Assembly: GCA_021234155.1 (NCBI GenBank) | Contig: JAJEKV010000072.1 | Coordinates: 4,813,620 to 4,877,619 of the forward strand | Direction: 5' to 3' | Length of the DNA stretch: 64,000 nucleotides | Origin: Isoetes taiwanensis | Lineage: Eukaryota > Streptophyta > Lycopodiopsida > Isoetales > Isoetaceae | Part shown: piece by piece, positions 12,931 to 23,129 of the stretch | Layout: the number at the start of each line of letters is the position of its first letter | Position numbering within the stretch: the stretch's first letter is position 1 | The notes under the pieces: generated by a model | What the model was told of the DNA's origin: nothing | Databases searched by the model: none | Seen by the model: only the letters and a program-made list of their open reading frames with translations | Position numbers and translations under genes: made by a program

Positions 12931-13470
12931 TTTAAGGCTTGCAACACAAATTTTGTTATAATGTGTTGCAAGGGATGAAGGGTACCTTAGAAGTGTAAAT
13001 TTTGTATGAAATTAATAAACTTTGATAAACTTAAATGTTGTATTAAGTAAGGTTAATAATTACCTTATGTGGATTAAGTTATTATGTGATAAGTTAATAG
13101 GATAACTAAATAGTAATGTCTTAAACATTACCTTAGAGTAATTCTAATAATTAAGATAGTAAGTATGTAATTATAGATATTGTAAAATTAATGCAGGATT
13201 TTAAGGTGCGAAGACCGCAACACAAATTTTGTTGGAATGTGTTGCAAAGGAATGAAGAGTACCTTAAATAATAATTGTATATGAAAGTGTTAAATTGTGA
13301 TAAACTAAATGTTGTGATAATAGAAACTAATAAGTACCTTATTTTAGTAGAAGTTCTGAATTGACAACTTATTTGATAATGTAATGGCGTAATAATGATT
13401 TAAAAATATTATCTTAAGGTAATCGTAATAAATGTGTAAGTATTATAGTAGTATATCGTATGCATCGGGT
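12931..13470 (+). repeat. Two ~270-bp tandem repeats next to the polypurine tract
   Basis: Each copy contains the hairpin GCAACACA...TGTGTTGC (12941-12969 and 13217-13246) followed by 'aaggaatgaag.gtacctta' and an AT-rich 'attaccttagagtaat' segment. A third partial copy of the latter motif occurs near 12305. The copies are spaced 276 bases. Confidence 0.6.
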
Positions 13471-13535
13471 TGATTGCGTGTTAGGAAGATTCCAAGGTGG
13501 GGAGAACCCCGATGTTTGCGGACAAACATCATTTC

Positions 13536-13548
13536 AAGGTGGGGAGAA
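13536..13548 (+). other. Polypurine tract
   Basis: The purine-rich run AAGGTGGGGAGAA directly precedes the TGTGAC start of the 3' LTR, the expected place for plus-strand priming. Confidence 0.75.
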
Positions 13549-15259
13549 TGTGACATTCCAAAGACAAAGATAATGCTCCTAGGACGTATATTGTATCGCC
13601 ACCGCCACGCCGCACACGCCACCCCGACCGACGATGTAACGCCAACGTGTAAGTGGGTAGCCCCTAGGGGCAACTTGCTAAGAATGTGTATTAGTATTAA
13701 TGTGCACATTTTCCAATGTACACATTAATGTGGGCACACATTTCCATGTGGGCCACTTGATGCCAAGTGGGCCATACCCATAGGTGCAATTAATGTGCAC
13801 ATTTTCCAATGTACACATTCATTAATGTGCACACATTTCCATGTGAGCACATTTGGGTGCACACATTTCCATGTGGGCACATTTGGCCACCTAGCCCTTA
13901 AAGGCAAGTGGGCCCTTTTCCCAATTATCCCACATGCCTAAAGGGGATAATTGGAAACCCTAGCCAACCCCTTGTCTATTTAAGTAGGAGAACCCTAACT
14001 TGCCCATTTTAGTTTTCTAGGGTTTTAGAACTCATACGCTTTGGCTGCCTCAATACCAAAAAACCGCCTCCCAGAACTCCGAGAGGATTGCAACGTTAGT
14101 TTCCCTTGATTCAAGCGTTTCAACAGGATGGTCGAGCTCAGTCGAGGAGGAACTCAAGGATGGGTATTTAGGCAATTTAGTAGTCTAAACCCCATTTGAC
14201 CATCAATCAAGAGGGTTTAGCCTCTTAAATTGCCCATAGCAGCCCTCTAGATCTCTAGATAGCAAGATTCTAACCAAAGAACCTAACTCTATGATGTAGA
14301 TTAGATCTAGTTCTTTAGTTCTCCGTGAAGTATATGTATGATGTATCTCTATGAACTCCTTGTATTGGGAAGGGGGTAGAGACCTAAAGCTTTGTAGTTG
14401 ATGCTCCTAGAGTAGCCTCTCTAGCACAATCTTGTAGATGCGGCCTCAGGTGCACAAGAGCCACACCGGGTTGTGGGTGAAGGGGCGGACGGGCTTATAA
14501 GGAGATTCGTGTTCGACTCTTGAACCATCCCTATGGTGTGTTAGTCTTTGCAGGGATCATTGTGACTAGGTCTAATGGCTTGCCCGCTGCGTGTGGGCAA
14601 GGCATGGGCTCCGACACTCGTGAGGTAGTGGATATGACCTTCCATTGAGTTCAAGTCAATCTGAGGGCAAAGGGCCCTCTAGTCACCTTGAGTCAAGATG
14701 TAGATCTCCGGAGGGAGTGATCCCTACCGCCCCCATCGGAATCGGGAGATGAAACCCGTGAATAGCCCTTTGGCTATGCATCCTACGGCTCTGCAAGCCA
14801 GGTCCCAACACTTTTCAGCCTACTCGCAAAGTGTGCAATGTGAGGGGCGGATGGAGTGGACAACCCTAAGCCATGTTCTTATGCCGCCCAAATCCATTGC
14901 CATGAATTCGGCCCCGCAATGAACTCGAGACCCAAGCCAGCCACCCTCCCTTTGAGTCCGAGCCTTGGGTAGGATTTCCTCTATGCATTGTGTTGATCAT
15001 TGTCTTTTGCAGATGTGATGTGCCACCCAGAAGGGTGGGTATATGTGTTGCTCTTATATACTGACATGTATGTTTACGCTTCCGCAGCTAGGTAGGCCCT
15101 GAGGGAGACGGGGTACAATGACCCTTTCACTCTTCCCACTGGAACCCGTCACGGTTGCAGTGTTATGTGAAGGGCCCTGTATCGGCATGGAGCTGGTATG
15201 GGGGAAGAACTCCTGTTTGTATACGGTGAGTGCACCGTATGCGAGTAGGGGACGTCACA
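13549..15259 (+). repeat. 3' LTR
   Basis: Direct repeat of 3694-5416, beginning TGTGAC and ending GTCACA, with the TATTTAA element at 13977-13983. It is followed by the second GCGTT copy (15260-15264). AT-rich parts are nearly identical to the 5' LTR while G+C-rich parts show clustered substitutions and indels. Confidence 0.9.
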
Positions 15260-15264
15260 GCGTT

Positions 15265-15780
15265 CGTTCGGCATTGAGGAAAAAAAAAGCATGGGATGCA
15301 TTGTTTGAATTGTTCCCATACATTCAGAGAATGGACCTCACAAGAGAAGATGCAGAAATGTTCGTGCAAGCGAATAACAAATTTATTAGAGCTTTCATAG
15401 ACGCATGGGGAGAGAGTGAAGTCACGCACTACTTGCACATCTTTTGGGCTCATGCACCTTGGTTTTTTATGAAGTATGGAAGCCTAGCAGTGTGGAGTGC
15501 ACAAGGAATGGAGAAGTCGCATAAACAAGCTAAAATAGCCTTTCATCGTAACACTCAAAGAGGGGGTGGAAATGTGGGAACCAACCCTCTAAGACAGATG
15601 ACAGAGTGGTTTTATAGAAGGGCGATGGCTAAATACGACAAGAAGGTCGCTTTAAGGAGCAACCCAGAAGTCGTAAACACCATTGGCATAATGCTGAAGA
15701 GACAACGGAAAGTTGCTTGGCAAAATTCTAGGGCCCCACTAGCATCTAAGAGACAAAGAATCGGTAAAGTATACTTGTAA
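15265..15780 (+). pseudogene. Transposase-like gene, 3' part
   Basis: This is an open reading frame of 171 codons ending in TAA at 15780. It joins in frame to 3583-3693 once the retrotransposon and one GCGTT are removed, giving 627 uninterrupted bases. Recognisable features are LHIFWAHAPWFFMKYGSLAV (about 15430-15490), WSAQGMEKSHKQAK, HRNTQRGGG and RQMTEWFYRRAM. The order H..P....GSL..(W/F)S.QG.E..H...K...H.T..GG resembles the C-terminal block of a widespread, poorly characterised transposase-like family of plants and invertebrates, possibly within the KDZ group; I cannot assign it firmly. The tail is basic (RQRKVAWQN, SKRQRIGK). The ORF extends upstream into LTR sequence only by chance. It is followed 12 bases later by the first hairpin. 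Confidence 0.65.
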
Positions 15781-15791
15781 TGTGTAGCATG

Positions 15792-15931
15792 TTCACACGA
15801 CGCGAAGTGCTTGCCTCCAACCTTGTTTGCACAACTCAGACCCGGCGTCGCGTGATCTTATTTGTATCATACTGACCTTGAGCAAAGGAGTTCGCTATTG
15901 CTTGCATTTATGTGGCTTCGCGTCGTGTGAA
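15792..15931. repeat. Intergenic hairpin H1
   Basis: Perfect 16-bp arms TTCACACGACGCGAAG (15792-15807) and CTTCGCGTCGTGTGAA (15916-15931) enclose 108 bases. It separates the 3' ends of two convergent genes. Confidence 0.8.
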
Positions 15932-16013
15932 GCTTTACAAGATAATAATAAAAAAAGGTTACTTTTGATTAAAGTTGTGAAAAATGTTACATTGAAAAAC
16001 AAAATACAACGAC

Positions 16014-16488
16014 TCATTGTTGCTCTAGTGCGAGCTCTTCTTCATTATCTTCATCATCATCATCAGCTCCGTCCTCGTCTTCGTCTTCATCTCTTCTCCT
16101 CAAGCGAGCAATCACCCTATCCAAACGTTCCTCCAATCTGTCCACCATCTCTTTGTACATGTCCCGCCTCCCCGTCCCAATAGCACAATGTGTTCTTCGC
16201 TTTCAATTAGCAACCTTGTTACCGGCATAACCACCTCGGTCAGCTTGTTGGGCATCCCCTCCGTCTGCCTTCTATTCAACCGCCCGATTTGCCTCTCCTT
16301 GGCTAATTAAGTATGAGAAGGTTGAATTCATCTCTTCTTCTTCTTTACGCTGAATTGTAACGGCGTTTTCCTTTAGAAGATCATCTTGCTCCTTCAACCT
16401 CTTCATTAGAACACCCAACACTATGTCGAAGGGAGTTCTATCCTCCGGGCGTTTTTCCCTTATCGGCGGTTGAGGATGTGGAGGCCAT
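16014..16488 (-). pseudogene. Small coiled-coil/acidic-tail protein gene, paralogue 1
   Basis: The likely start is ATG at 16488 (MASTSSTADKGKTPGG). After a frameshift the product continues FDIVLGVLMKRLKEQDD, a coiled coil with KENAVTIQRKEEEE, then after another shift MYKEMVDRLEERLDRVIARL and an acidic tail DEDEDEDGADDDDEDNEEE, stopping at 16014. The pattern D(I)xLxV(V/L)MKR(F/L)KE is shared with paralogues 3 and 4 downstream in the array. The span is not a multiple of three, consistent with an indel. Function is unknown; coiled coil and charge suggest a protein- or DNA-binding accessory factor of the transposon. Confidence 0.55.
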
Positions 16489-16719
16489 AGATGACAAATG
16501 GGAGGGATGTTAAGATTATAGAAGTGAGGAGCAAAGACTCTAACCGGCGGAAGGAGCACAATGCAAGGACCTCAATTTATACATATTAGCGCTTGAACAT
16601 ATTAAACACAATTCGGTCAGCCGCCGCGACGTGTCGGCCGGATTCGTTGGTTGTCCGCTAGAACACATTAATGGTACTGTCTGCCGGAGACACATTAATA
16701 ACTATTCTAACTACACTGT

Positions 16720-16783
16720 ATCACACCACGCGAAATCTACACACGCGCTTTAAAACCCTATGAAGGGTTTCGCTTCGTGTGAT
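16720..16783. repeat. Intergenic hairpin H2
   Basis: Arms ATCACACCACGCGAAA (16720-16735) and TTTCGCTTCGTGTGAT (16768-16783) pair over 16 bases with about three mismatches. It lies between paralogue 1 and paralogue 2. Confidence 0.65.
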
Positions 16784-16933
16784 CTATCTTGTCATTCTCT
16801 CTACCACGGATATTGAAAATTAAAAATAGGAAACGTAATATTCGGCACATTTGTCAAAAACTTTTCCCATTGAGAAACAAAATAATTACAAACATTAAAA
16901 AAAAAACGGGCCCCTCTAGGAGGAGCCCGATGC

Positions 16934-17345
16934 CTATGATTGTCGGCCAAGCTCTTCCTGGAGGGCAGTGATAATGTTTTTCTGCTCCTCCAACATGATT
17001 GCCTGCCCCGCAACCACGTTCTCATACTCTGCAACCTTATCTTCCCCGCCATCGAAGTTGAGCTCGAGGCAGCCTCGCCTCGATTGGACAGGCCCTAAGC
17101 CTCTTTGGAGGTTAGATCTCGTGGGCGCCGCACTGGCGGTCTATGGCAGCCCGTGATCAAGCGCACTAAAATCACCTCCCTATAGAAGGAGGCCTTGTCC
17201 CTCGCCGCTTGGCGACGTCTTCATCATTCTTTTCTTTCAAAAGGCAGATCACGTTCCTCCGCTAAAAGCACGTAATGTTCTTAATTTCCTTGACCGTAAC
17301 TTGAGACAAGATCTCGGGGAGGATGGAACCTGAGCTGGAGGCCAT
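16934..17345 (-). pseudogene. Small coiled-coil protein gene, paralogue 2
   Basis: The start ATG at 17345 gives MASSSGSILPEILSQVTVKE. After frameshifts, FERKNDEDVAKRR can be read, and the C terminus is a coiled coil, VVAGQAIMLEEQKNIITALQ followed by EELGRQS and a stop at 16934. The MAS-serine-rich start and C-terminal coiled coil match the neighbouring paralogues, but the MKR(F/L)KE block is not evident here. The length is not divisible by three. Function is unknown. Confidence 0.45.
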
Positions 17346-17830
17346 TGAAAGTGATGGGAGAACGGAGAGATGGTCGAGGGTGATGTGGTAGAACAGTAGA
17401 TGGCGGATAAAAGAAGACAAAGGCCTCCGACGTTTTATATAGAAACTAGAGATACGTTGGAATCTACGGTTGCGAGTAGATAAAAGTTGTGTAATAATCC
17501 CACGAGGTTAAATTATAGCATGCAATCAGGCAACGGTAGCCTATGTTCGCATCATGGGATCCGTCATATCCTAGCCGTACTGTATGCAGGCTGTACAAAA
17601 GATAGTGTTATTGTGGCAGCGCATGCCACGTCCTTGGCATGACGTTGTCATCCACATGCCACGTATGTGAGTAGACGTTGTCATCCACATGCCACGTGCT
17701 TTGGGTGCTGGCGCTTGCCAATCCTAGATATGACTAATTCGCATTTACATCTAGCTAGATATTTGTGTTACATATAGTTTTCCATTAATAAATTAGGAAT
17801 TTGTACATACAACGAGGTGTGCGTTATGGA
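17346..17830. other. Intergenic, no gene; short direct repeat
   Basis: No coding sequence is seen. 'gacgttgtcatccacatgccacgt' is directly repeated near 17641-17665 and 17673-17697. The stretch presumably holds the promoter of paralogue 2. Confidence 0.4.
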
Positions 17831-17881
17831 GATCATACGACGCGAAATCCATTGATTCATGGCATTTCGCGTCGTGTGATC
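17831..17881. repeat. Intergenic hairpin H3
   Basis: Arms GATCATACGACGCGAAAT (17831-17848) and ATTTCGCGTCGTGTGATC (17864-17881) pair over 18 bases with one wobble, around a 15-base loop. It lies 3' of paralogue 3. Confidence 0.85.
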
Positions 17882-17967
17882 TTTTAATAAAACAAAACAA
17901 GAGAACAGATAGAAGCAAGAAATAGAGAAAACTTTTCTTTGAAACAAAAAATATATAGATACAATGG

Positions 17968-18344
17968 CTAGGGATCTTCATGATCCCAGAGTCGATTTTG
18001 ATGATCCCCAGAGTCGCCGTCAAAACCTGCGTTCTCATCCTCCGCATGACTCAAAGCTTCTTCTCCATATCTTCTAACGCCAAGGAATATTGTGGGCGCT
18101 TAAAACTCCGCCGACCCTACGGCATTGGCCCTCGATACACGGTGAATGTTGCCTTGAGCTCAATGTTCCGCCATGCTCAAGCAGCCGCCCCTCGTGAATT
18201 TAATTGCCGACCACCGATCTTCTCGGCGACGAGACGGCCGTTTTCATCGTGAATCTCCTTGAATCTCTTCATCACCACCGCAAGGGTGATGTCCGGGCGC
18301 TTCCGGGCGATTGGCCGCTTGCTAGAGGAAGATGAAGATGCCAT
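17968..18344 (-). pseudogene. Small coiled-coil protein gene, paralogue 3
   Basis: The start ATG at 18344 gives MASSSSSSKRPIARKRPD, followed by ITLAVVMKRFKEIHDENGRL and VAEKIGG. The C-terminal part, after frameshifts, reads LEDMEKKL and ends near EDP at 17968, matching paralogue 4. The unit from hairpin H3 to about 18540 is a tandem relative of 18679-19460 (about 850-bp period). The gene has at least two frameshifts. Function is unknown. Confidence 0.55.
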
Positions 18345-18466
18345 CGGAGCAGAAGGCGGAAGGCAAAAGTAGAAGATGAGCAGAAGGCGGAAGGCAGAAG
18401 AGGATCGGAGGTCGAAGGCAAGATAGAAGGTCTTCTATTTATAACATAGATTTTGTAGTAGCTTGA

Positions 18467-18530
18467 GTCACACGACGTGAAGGATGCCGTCGGTCAGGAA
18501 AATGGACCGTTACTTCTCGCGTCGTGTGAG
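18467..18530. repeat. Intergenic hairpin H4
   Basis: Arms TCACACGACGTGA (18468-18480) and TCGCGTCGTGTGA (18517-18529) pair with one wobble. A partial duplicate of the right arm, 'ttacttcttctcgcgtc', follows at about 18542-18560. It lies 5' of paralogue 3. Confidence 0.75.
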
Positions 18531-18678
18531 GAAAAAGGACCGTTACTTCTTCTCGCGTCTTTTCTTCCAGTGATAATTTTTATTGATAATTTCGGTGATA
18601 CAATCTATACATAAGTAATTGTACTGATACATAACTAAAGATAGAACTTCTCATTGAAGCAAAATAGAACGGGATGGA

Positions 18679-18745
18679 GATCACACGACGTGAAATCCAT
18701 TGATTGCTACCTAATTGCAAGCAAGGCATTTTGCGTCGTGTGATC
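18679..18745. repeat. Intergenic hairpin H5
   Basis: Arms GATCACACGACGTGAAAT (18679-18696) and ATTTTGCGTCGTGTGATC (18728-18745) pair over 18 bases with two non-canonical positions. It lies 3' of paralogue 4, exactly as H3 lies 3' of paralogue 3. Confidence 0.8.
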
Positions 18746-18843
18746 TTTTAATAAAACAGAACATACATTGGAAGAAGAGGATAGATAGAAGCAAAAAATA
18801 GAGAAAACTTTTCTTTGAAGCAAAAAATAGATAGATACAACGG

Positions 18844-19270
18844 CTAGGGATCTTCATGATCCTCTAGCTGATTTTCATCATCGTCTAGCTGAATTTCATG
18901 GTCCTGCAGCTGAAGCCGTAAGCCTGCATTCTCATCCTCCGCAGCTCGGAGCTTCTTCTCCATATCTTCTAAGGCCCATGAAATCTTTGTGGAGCGGTTT
19001 CAACTACCTTTGGCCCTGCATGCTCGTCGCCTCTTGGTACATGGCGAATGTTTCCATGAGCTCAATGTCTCGGCTCATGCGGCAGCGCCCGCGTGAAAGG
19101 CTAATGGTCAATCCGCCTCCATATTCGGCGGCGACAGACAAATTGCTTTTCATCATGGATCTCCTTGAATCTCTTCATCACCACCGCAAGGGTGATGTCC
19201 TGGCCGCAGCTGGTATTTGGGGAGTGCTATCTTGGCGTGGTCGCTTGCTAGAGGAAGATGAAGATGCCAT
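18844..19270 (-). pseudogene. Small coiled-coil protein gene, paralogue 4
   Basis: The start ATG at 19270 gives MASSSSSSKRPRQDSTPQIP. The ITLAVVMKRFKEIHDE block is present after a frameshift. The C terminus is the best preserved of the family: LEDMEKKLRAAEDENAGLRL, then QLQDHEIQLDDDENQLEDHE and DP, stopping at 18844. This is a continuous acidic coiled coil. The total length is not a multiple of three. No known domain is recognised. Confidence 0.6.
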
Positions 19271-19389
19271 CGGGAGCAGAAGGTGGAAGGCGGAAGCCGA
19301 AGTAGAAGAAGGCGTATGTAAGGCGAAGGCGTCGGAGGTCGAGTGGACATAGGTCTTCTATTTATAACATAGATTTCGAGGTAGCTTGA

Positions 19390-19460
19390 GTCACACGACG
19401 CCGAAGGATGCCGTCGGTCGGGAAAATGGACCGCAAGCTCGCAGGGCCGTATGAGGAATA
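19390..19460. repeat. Intergenic hairpin H6 (degraded)
   Basis: The left arm GTCACACGACGCCGAAG (19390-19406) is clear. The expected right arm near 19430-19455 is corrupted. Position 5' of paralogue 4 matches H4 relative to paralogue 3. Confidence 0.45.
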
Positions 19461-19509
19461 AAGAAATTAATTGTTTTTTCTAATAATATTTCATTTCTTC
19501 GAGAGAAAT

Positions 19510-19574
19510 ATCACACTACGTAAAAAACCTAGATATGACGAAAATCGTGACCGATGTATTTCGCGTGATGTGAA
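19510..19574. repeat. Intergenic hairpin H7 (diverged)
   Basis: The arms ATCACACTACGTAAA (19510-19524) and TTTCGCGTGATGTGA (19559-19573) are diverged but recognisable. It lies between paralogue 4 and the 3' end of the large acidic-protein gene. Confidence 0.5.
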
Positions 19575-19675
19575 TAAATACAAATAAAATAATTTTTATT
19601 AGTAATTTCGGTAATACAATCTATACATAAATAATTTTACCGATACAAGTTGGAAAATATATAACTTCCAATTTT

Positions 19676-20780
19676 TCAAGCTTCGTCGTCAATTTCATGC
19701 TCTTTCAATCCCCTGCCGCACTGATCCAACAAGGCAATGACTTCCATGTTATCGACCCGACTTCCAACCTTGGGTGAGTCAAGCCAAAGAAACTAAAAAT
19801 TTAACATATTGCTCGCCCGCAGACCGGCTTGGTCGTCAAAATATTGTAACACAACATCCCGCCGAATTGCTATCACCCTTTCAGTGTTTGATGCCAATTG
19901 GGAATGGTTCCCGAACATGCATAATGCACGGATGTAATAGACAAACTCTGCACCTTTTGGGAAAGTTCTCACGAAGACGATTATCTCCCCATTAACGAAT
20001 CTTGAGATATATCGTAACAATGTAGAGTCCTTCAATCTTTCCCCGCCCCCGTGCATGTCGGCAAGAAAAATCATCTACTTCCCACAAATAAGAACCCTCA
20101 AGCTTATCTTCTTCACATTTCTCCTCATCTATGAGGCTTATCCGCCCATTGACCGGAAGGACCCGCCAAACCTATAGATCCCGTTGGCGACTTTGCACTG
20201 AGACGCTGGAATTCTTCTTCCGTTGGTAGATTCGGGCCTCCTCTTGAGCAAATCGAGACTCCGACCTCTCATAGGCTTCTTTAAGCTTTATAACATTGCG
20301 GTATAAGAAGACACTTCAAACATCTCTTTGTCCAAATCCTCTTCAAAATCTAGGCCTAGGTTTACCCATTCGCCAAGGTGTCTCGATAAGCTCGTCTTCC
20401 CTAGCACACATTTGTAACAAAGACGGGTTCCTCAGTATATCACTTAGCAATAGGTATTCTTTGCCTTCCACTAAAATTGGCGTTATGTCAGACAACTTCT
20501 TTTCATCCTCATCCTCATCCTCATCCTCATCCTCATCCTCATCCTCATCCTCATCCTTCACCTTCAGAATCATCTTCCTCCTCTGGTTCACCCAAGGCCA
20601 GTGCGTCGAAGCTAAAACTCCTATATTCTTGCTCTTCTTCTTGTAGATCTATCTCCATTTCTACGTCATAGTCAGCATCATCACACATAACTGACCCCCC
20701 TTGGCTTAAAGATTTCATTGTTTCCAGTGTATCTTCGGTTTGGCCAAGCAGAATGCAATAACTAGCAAATGCAAACACTA
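19676..20780 (-). pseudogene. Large acidic-protein gene, 3' part
   Basis: Minus-strand reading frames continue across this stretch with a few frameshifts. From the 5' side: LLGQTEDTLETMKSLSQGG, DVEMEIDLQEEEQEYRSFSF, an acidic (ED)n run encoded by a CTCATC repeat (20505-20560), ILVEGKEYLLLSDILRNPSL, then FVRTFPKGAEFVYYIRALCM and a short C-terminal coil ending EHEIDDEA with a stop at 19676. The 5' part of the same gene lies at 29301-29777, separated by the 8.5-kb TA-flanked element, which inserted in or next to a likely intron (donor GTAACT at 29328 on the minus strand). No known domain is recognised. Confidence 0.5.
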
Positions 20781-20829
20781 CCACCCCAATTCTGGGTCCA
20801 CACCTAAAAACAACAGTAACAAAAAGACC

Positions 20830-21560
20830 ACATGTTGTTGTTCCAAAAAATCTACATGTGGTTAAGTGGAGGTGTAGTTTATTAAGGAGGCGGTGTAGTT
20901 TTTTTTATGGAGCTATAGTTTTTTTTTTTTTGAAGGTGTGGTCTTTTTTTGAGGTTAAAAGAAGTGTTGCTTATTTTTTTGAGGGGGTGTTGTTTTTAAG
21001 AAGGTGTTGTTCTTTGAGGTGTAGTTTATAACTAAGTGTAGTTTTTAAGTAGTCGTTTTTATGGAAGTATAGTTTTTTGAAGTGTGGTTTATAAGGAGGT
21101 ATAGTTTTTAAGTGGTTGTTTTTTAAGGAAGTATGGTTTTCTGAAGTGGTATGATTTTTTTTAATCGAGGTGTTGTTTTTTGAGGTAGTTTTTAAATAGC
21201 TGTTTTTTAAAGAAGTATGGTTTTTTGAAGTGTGGTTTATAAGCGGGTGTAGTTTTTAAGTGGCTGTTTTTTAATGAAGTATGGTTTTCTGAAGTGGTGT
21301 AGTTTATAACTAGGTGTAGTGTTTGAGAAGCTATTTTTAAGGAAATATGATTTTTTTTGGTGTGGTTTATATAACTAGGTATAGTTTTTACGTAGCTATT
21401 TTTTAAAGTAAGTATAGTTTTTTGAGGTGTGGTTTTTAAGTAGGTGTAGTTTTTAAGTGGTTGTTTTTTTTACAGAAGTGTGGTTTTCTGAAGTGGCGTA
21501 GCTTTTACGCAGCTATTTCTTAAGGAAATATGTTTTTTTTAGGCTATTTCTTAAGCAAAG
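20830..21560. repeat. T-rich subterminal minisatellite (left)
   Basis: Imperfect tandem repeats of 'gtgtagtttttaagtggttgttttttaaggaagtatggttttctgaa', period roughly 60-70 bases. Its complement-like counterpart lies at 28620-29276. Confidence 0.7.
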
Positions 21561-21654
21561 CACCACCACCTGGAATATTATTTGTGTGCTCAACTTTGGG
21601 AATGTATCGTATTGTTTTACATTCGTGAAAAATAACTTCAACGGTTAGATCCAA

Positions 21655-21955
21655 CCACTACAAGAGAATGAGCATTTTTGTCGAAAAAATCGCCGATCGT
21701 TTCTAGAGAGATTTTTGCCCGACGATGCTGACGAACGCGTCGACGATTACTATTTTGATGCTTTTCCCCGACGATACTACGCCGGACATATAAATCACAT
21801 AAATCGTCAGAAGCCTTCGTCAGGTTAAGCGTCACATTAATCGTCAGAATATACGTCAAATATGTATCGTCAGAATTTGCGTCAGAATATGCGTCAGAAA
21901 ATGCGTCAGATATAACGTCAGATATATCATCAGATTTTGCATCAGCTAATCGGCA
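21655..21955 (+). mobile_element. CACTA-type terminal fragment
   Basis: CACTACAAGAGAATGAGCAT at 21655 resembles the CACTACAAGAAA start of plant En/Spm elements. It is followed by 'cgacgat' motifs and at least six 'cgtcaga' subterminal repeats (21805-21920), the usual TNP-type binding-site arrangement. No matching TCTTGTAGTG end was found, so the element is truncated. Confidence 0.5.
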
Positions 21956-21985
21956 GATGGTGCTTTTCTAGGCGCTATTACAATT

Positions 21986-22629
21986 TTAGTTATAACATTT
22001 GATTGAACAATATATTTTAGATGAAATTTGATGTTTCACAAAGCTCCTCGATTTGTCTAATGATGTGTTATTTATTAAGCTTGATTTAGTTCCGGGAGGG
22101 GGGGGGATTAATTTCCATCCATAGCCTTCTTTGCCGTAATCTAATGAAAGCCCATGTAAAGCATCAATTTCCTTACACATCTCACCGCGGTATTTACAAT
22201 GTTGACCCAAGGAGCATCCACGGACATGCCCAATTCATCTCAAGAATCATCACATAATCCCAGATTCGGTTGAACATGTGTTTCACACAAAATTTCTTCA
22301 CAAACTGGCTCATCGGATACCGAATCATCTTCCTCATAAGTCTTGGCTAATAAATAAAGCGATGGCAACAATGCAATATCTTCATTCTGACTTACCAAAA
22401 GGGTTACCTTTCCTTTTGCTGCGGATTGTGAATTGCATTGGTTGTCTTTATGACATTCAGTTATGCCAAGGTGATTTTCAACACAATCTGTTTCCTCTGA
22501 TGCTTGGGTTTTCTCTTCCATTTTCATCTCATAACTTCCATGACTCATTTTGCATGCCGTATCATCTAATGTTTTTGACATCTTAGTGATCTCCATATTG
22601 CTCATGGGATTTCCATGGTCCACTTTCAC
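21986..22629 (-). CDS. Unidentified acidic ORFs (uncertain coding)
   Basis: A 129-codon ORF (22240-22629) is rich in E, D and C and has no recognised domain; it begins MKVDHGNPMSNMEITKMSKT. An adjacent 74-codon ORF in another frame (21986-22210) includes LSLDYGKEGYGWKLIPPPPG. They may be exons of one captured gene fragment. Composition is compatible with coding, but nothing confirms it. Confidence 0.25.
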
Positions 22630-23129
22630 ATGCCATTTTGTCTACTAAATGAATTTCCTGTTCCATGTCAATTGTGGACTTTCCTTGACCCACTCCAGAA
22701 CTCTCAAACGAATGCGCGATGGCAGATGCGCGTAAAAGGCTTTGTTTCTGGATAGAATTGATAAGTTAGCTGTTTAGGAAATGTATATGGGTGTACCACA
22801 TGGCATACATTACTGGAGTCGAGGAAAAAACTGTAAGTCTTTTTCCTATACTCTTTGCCTTTGCTATCCATCTACTCACGTTAATATCTTTCACTCTCCC
22901 ACAGCAATTTGGCCAAGATCATTTTGTATTAGCTTGCAGCAAAATGGAGCATTATTTGCCACTAAGAACTGCCCTGTCATAAATCTAGATTCGGGGTTTA
23001 AAGTATTGTATGTGGTACAAAATCAAGGCAGAGTGGGAAGCTATGGCAGACACGGTAATATTATCCTTGCATCTTTTGGAATCAGATTGAAGCCAGATGG
23101 CAGGGGCCCCAGACCCCAAAGGGCGAGAT

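Larger units (their letters stand above)
3694..15259 (+). mobile_element. LTR retrotransposon, 11.6 kb, non-autonomous-looking
   Basis: Two 1.7-kb direct repeats (3694-5416 and 13549-15259) begin TGTGAC and end (GTC/GCC)ACA and flank 8.1 kb. A primer-binding site TGGTATCGTGAGC (5418-5430) resembles the complement of the initiator methionine tRNA 3' end. A polypurine tract AAGGTGGGGAGAA precedes the 3' LTR. GCGTT flanks the whole element. No reverse transcriptase, integrase or protease motif could be read on either strand of the interior, and no ORF exceeds about 115 codons, so it is a decayed or large non-autonomous element (LARD-like). It inserted into the transposase-like gene of the giant element and is therefore younger than that element. 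Confidence 0.9.

Noticed and set aside
15118-15264. Upstream extension of the 220-codon ORF into the 3' LTR
   Set aside because: The first ~49 codons are LTR sequence and the host frame begins at the target duplication.
20296-20671. Plus-strand ORFs with poly-serine or His-Pro runs
   Set aside because: They are readings of a CTCATC microsatellite; the minus strand gives the acidic (ED)n run that continues into coding-like sequence on both sides.
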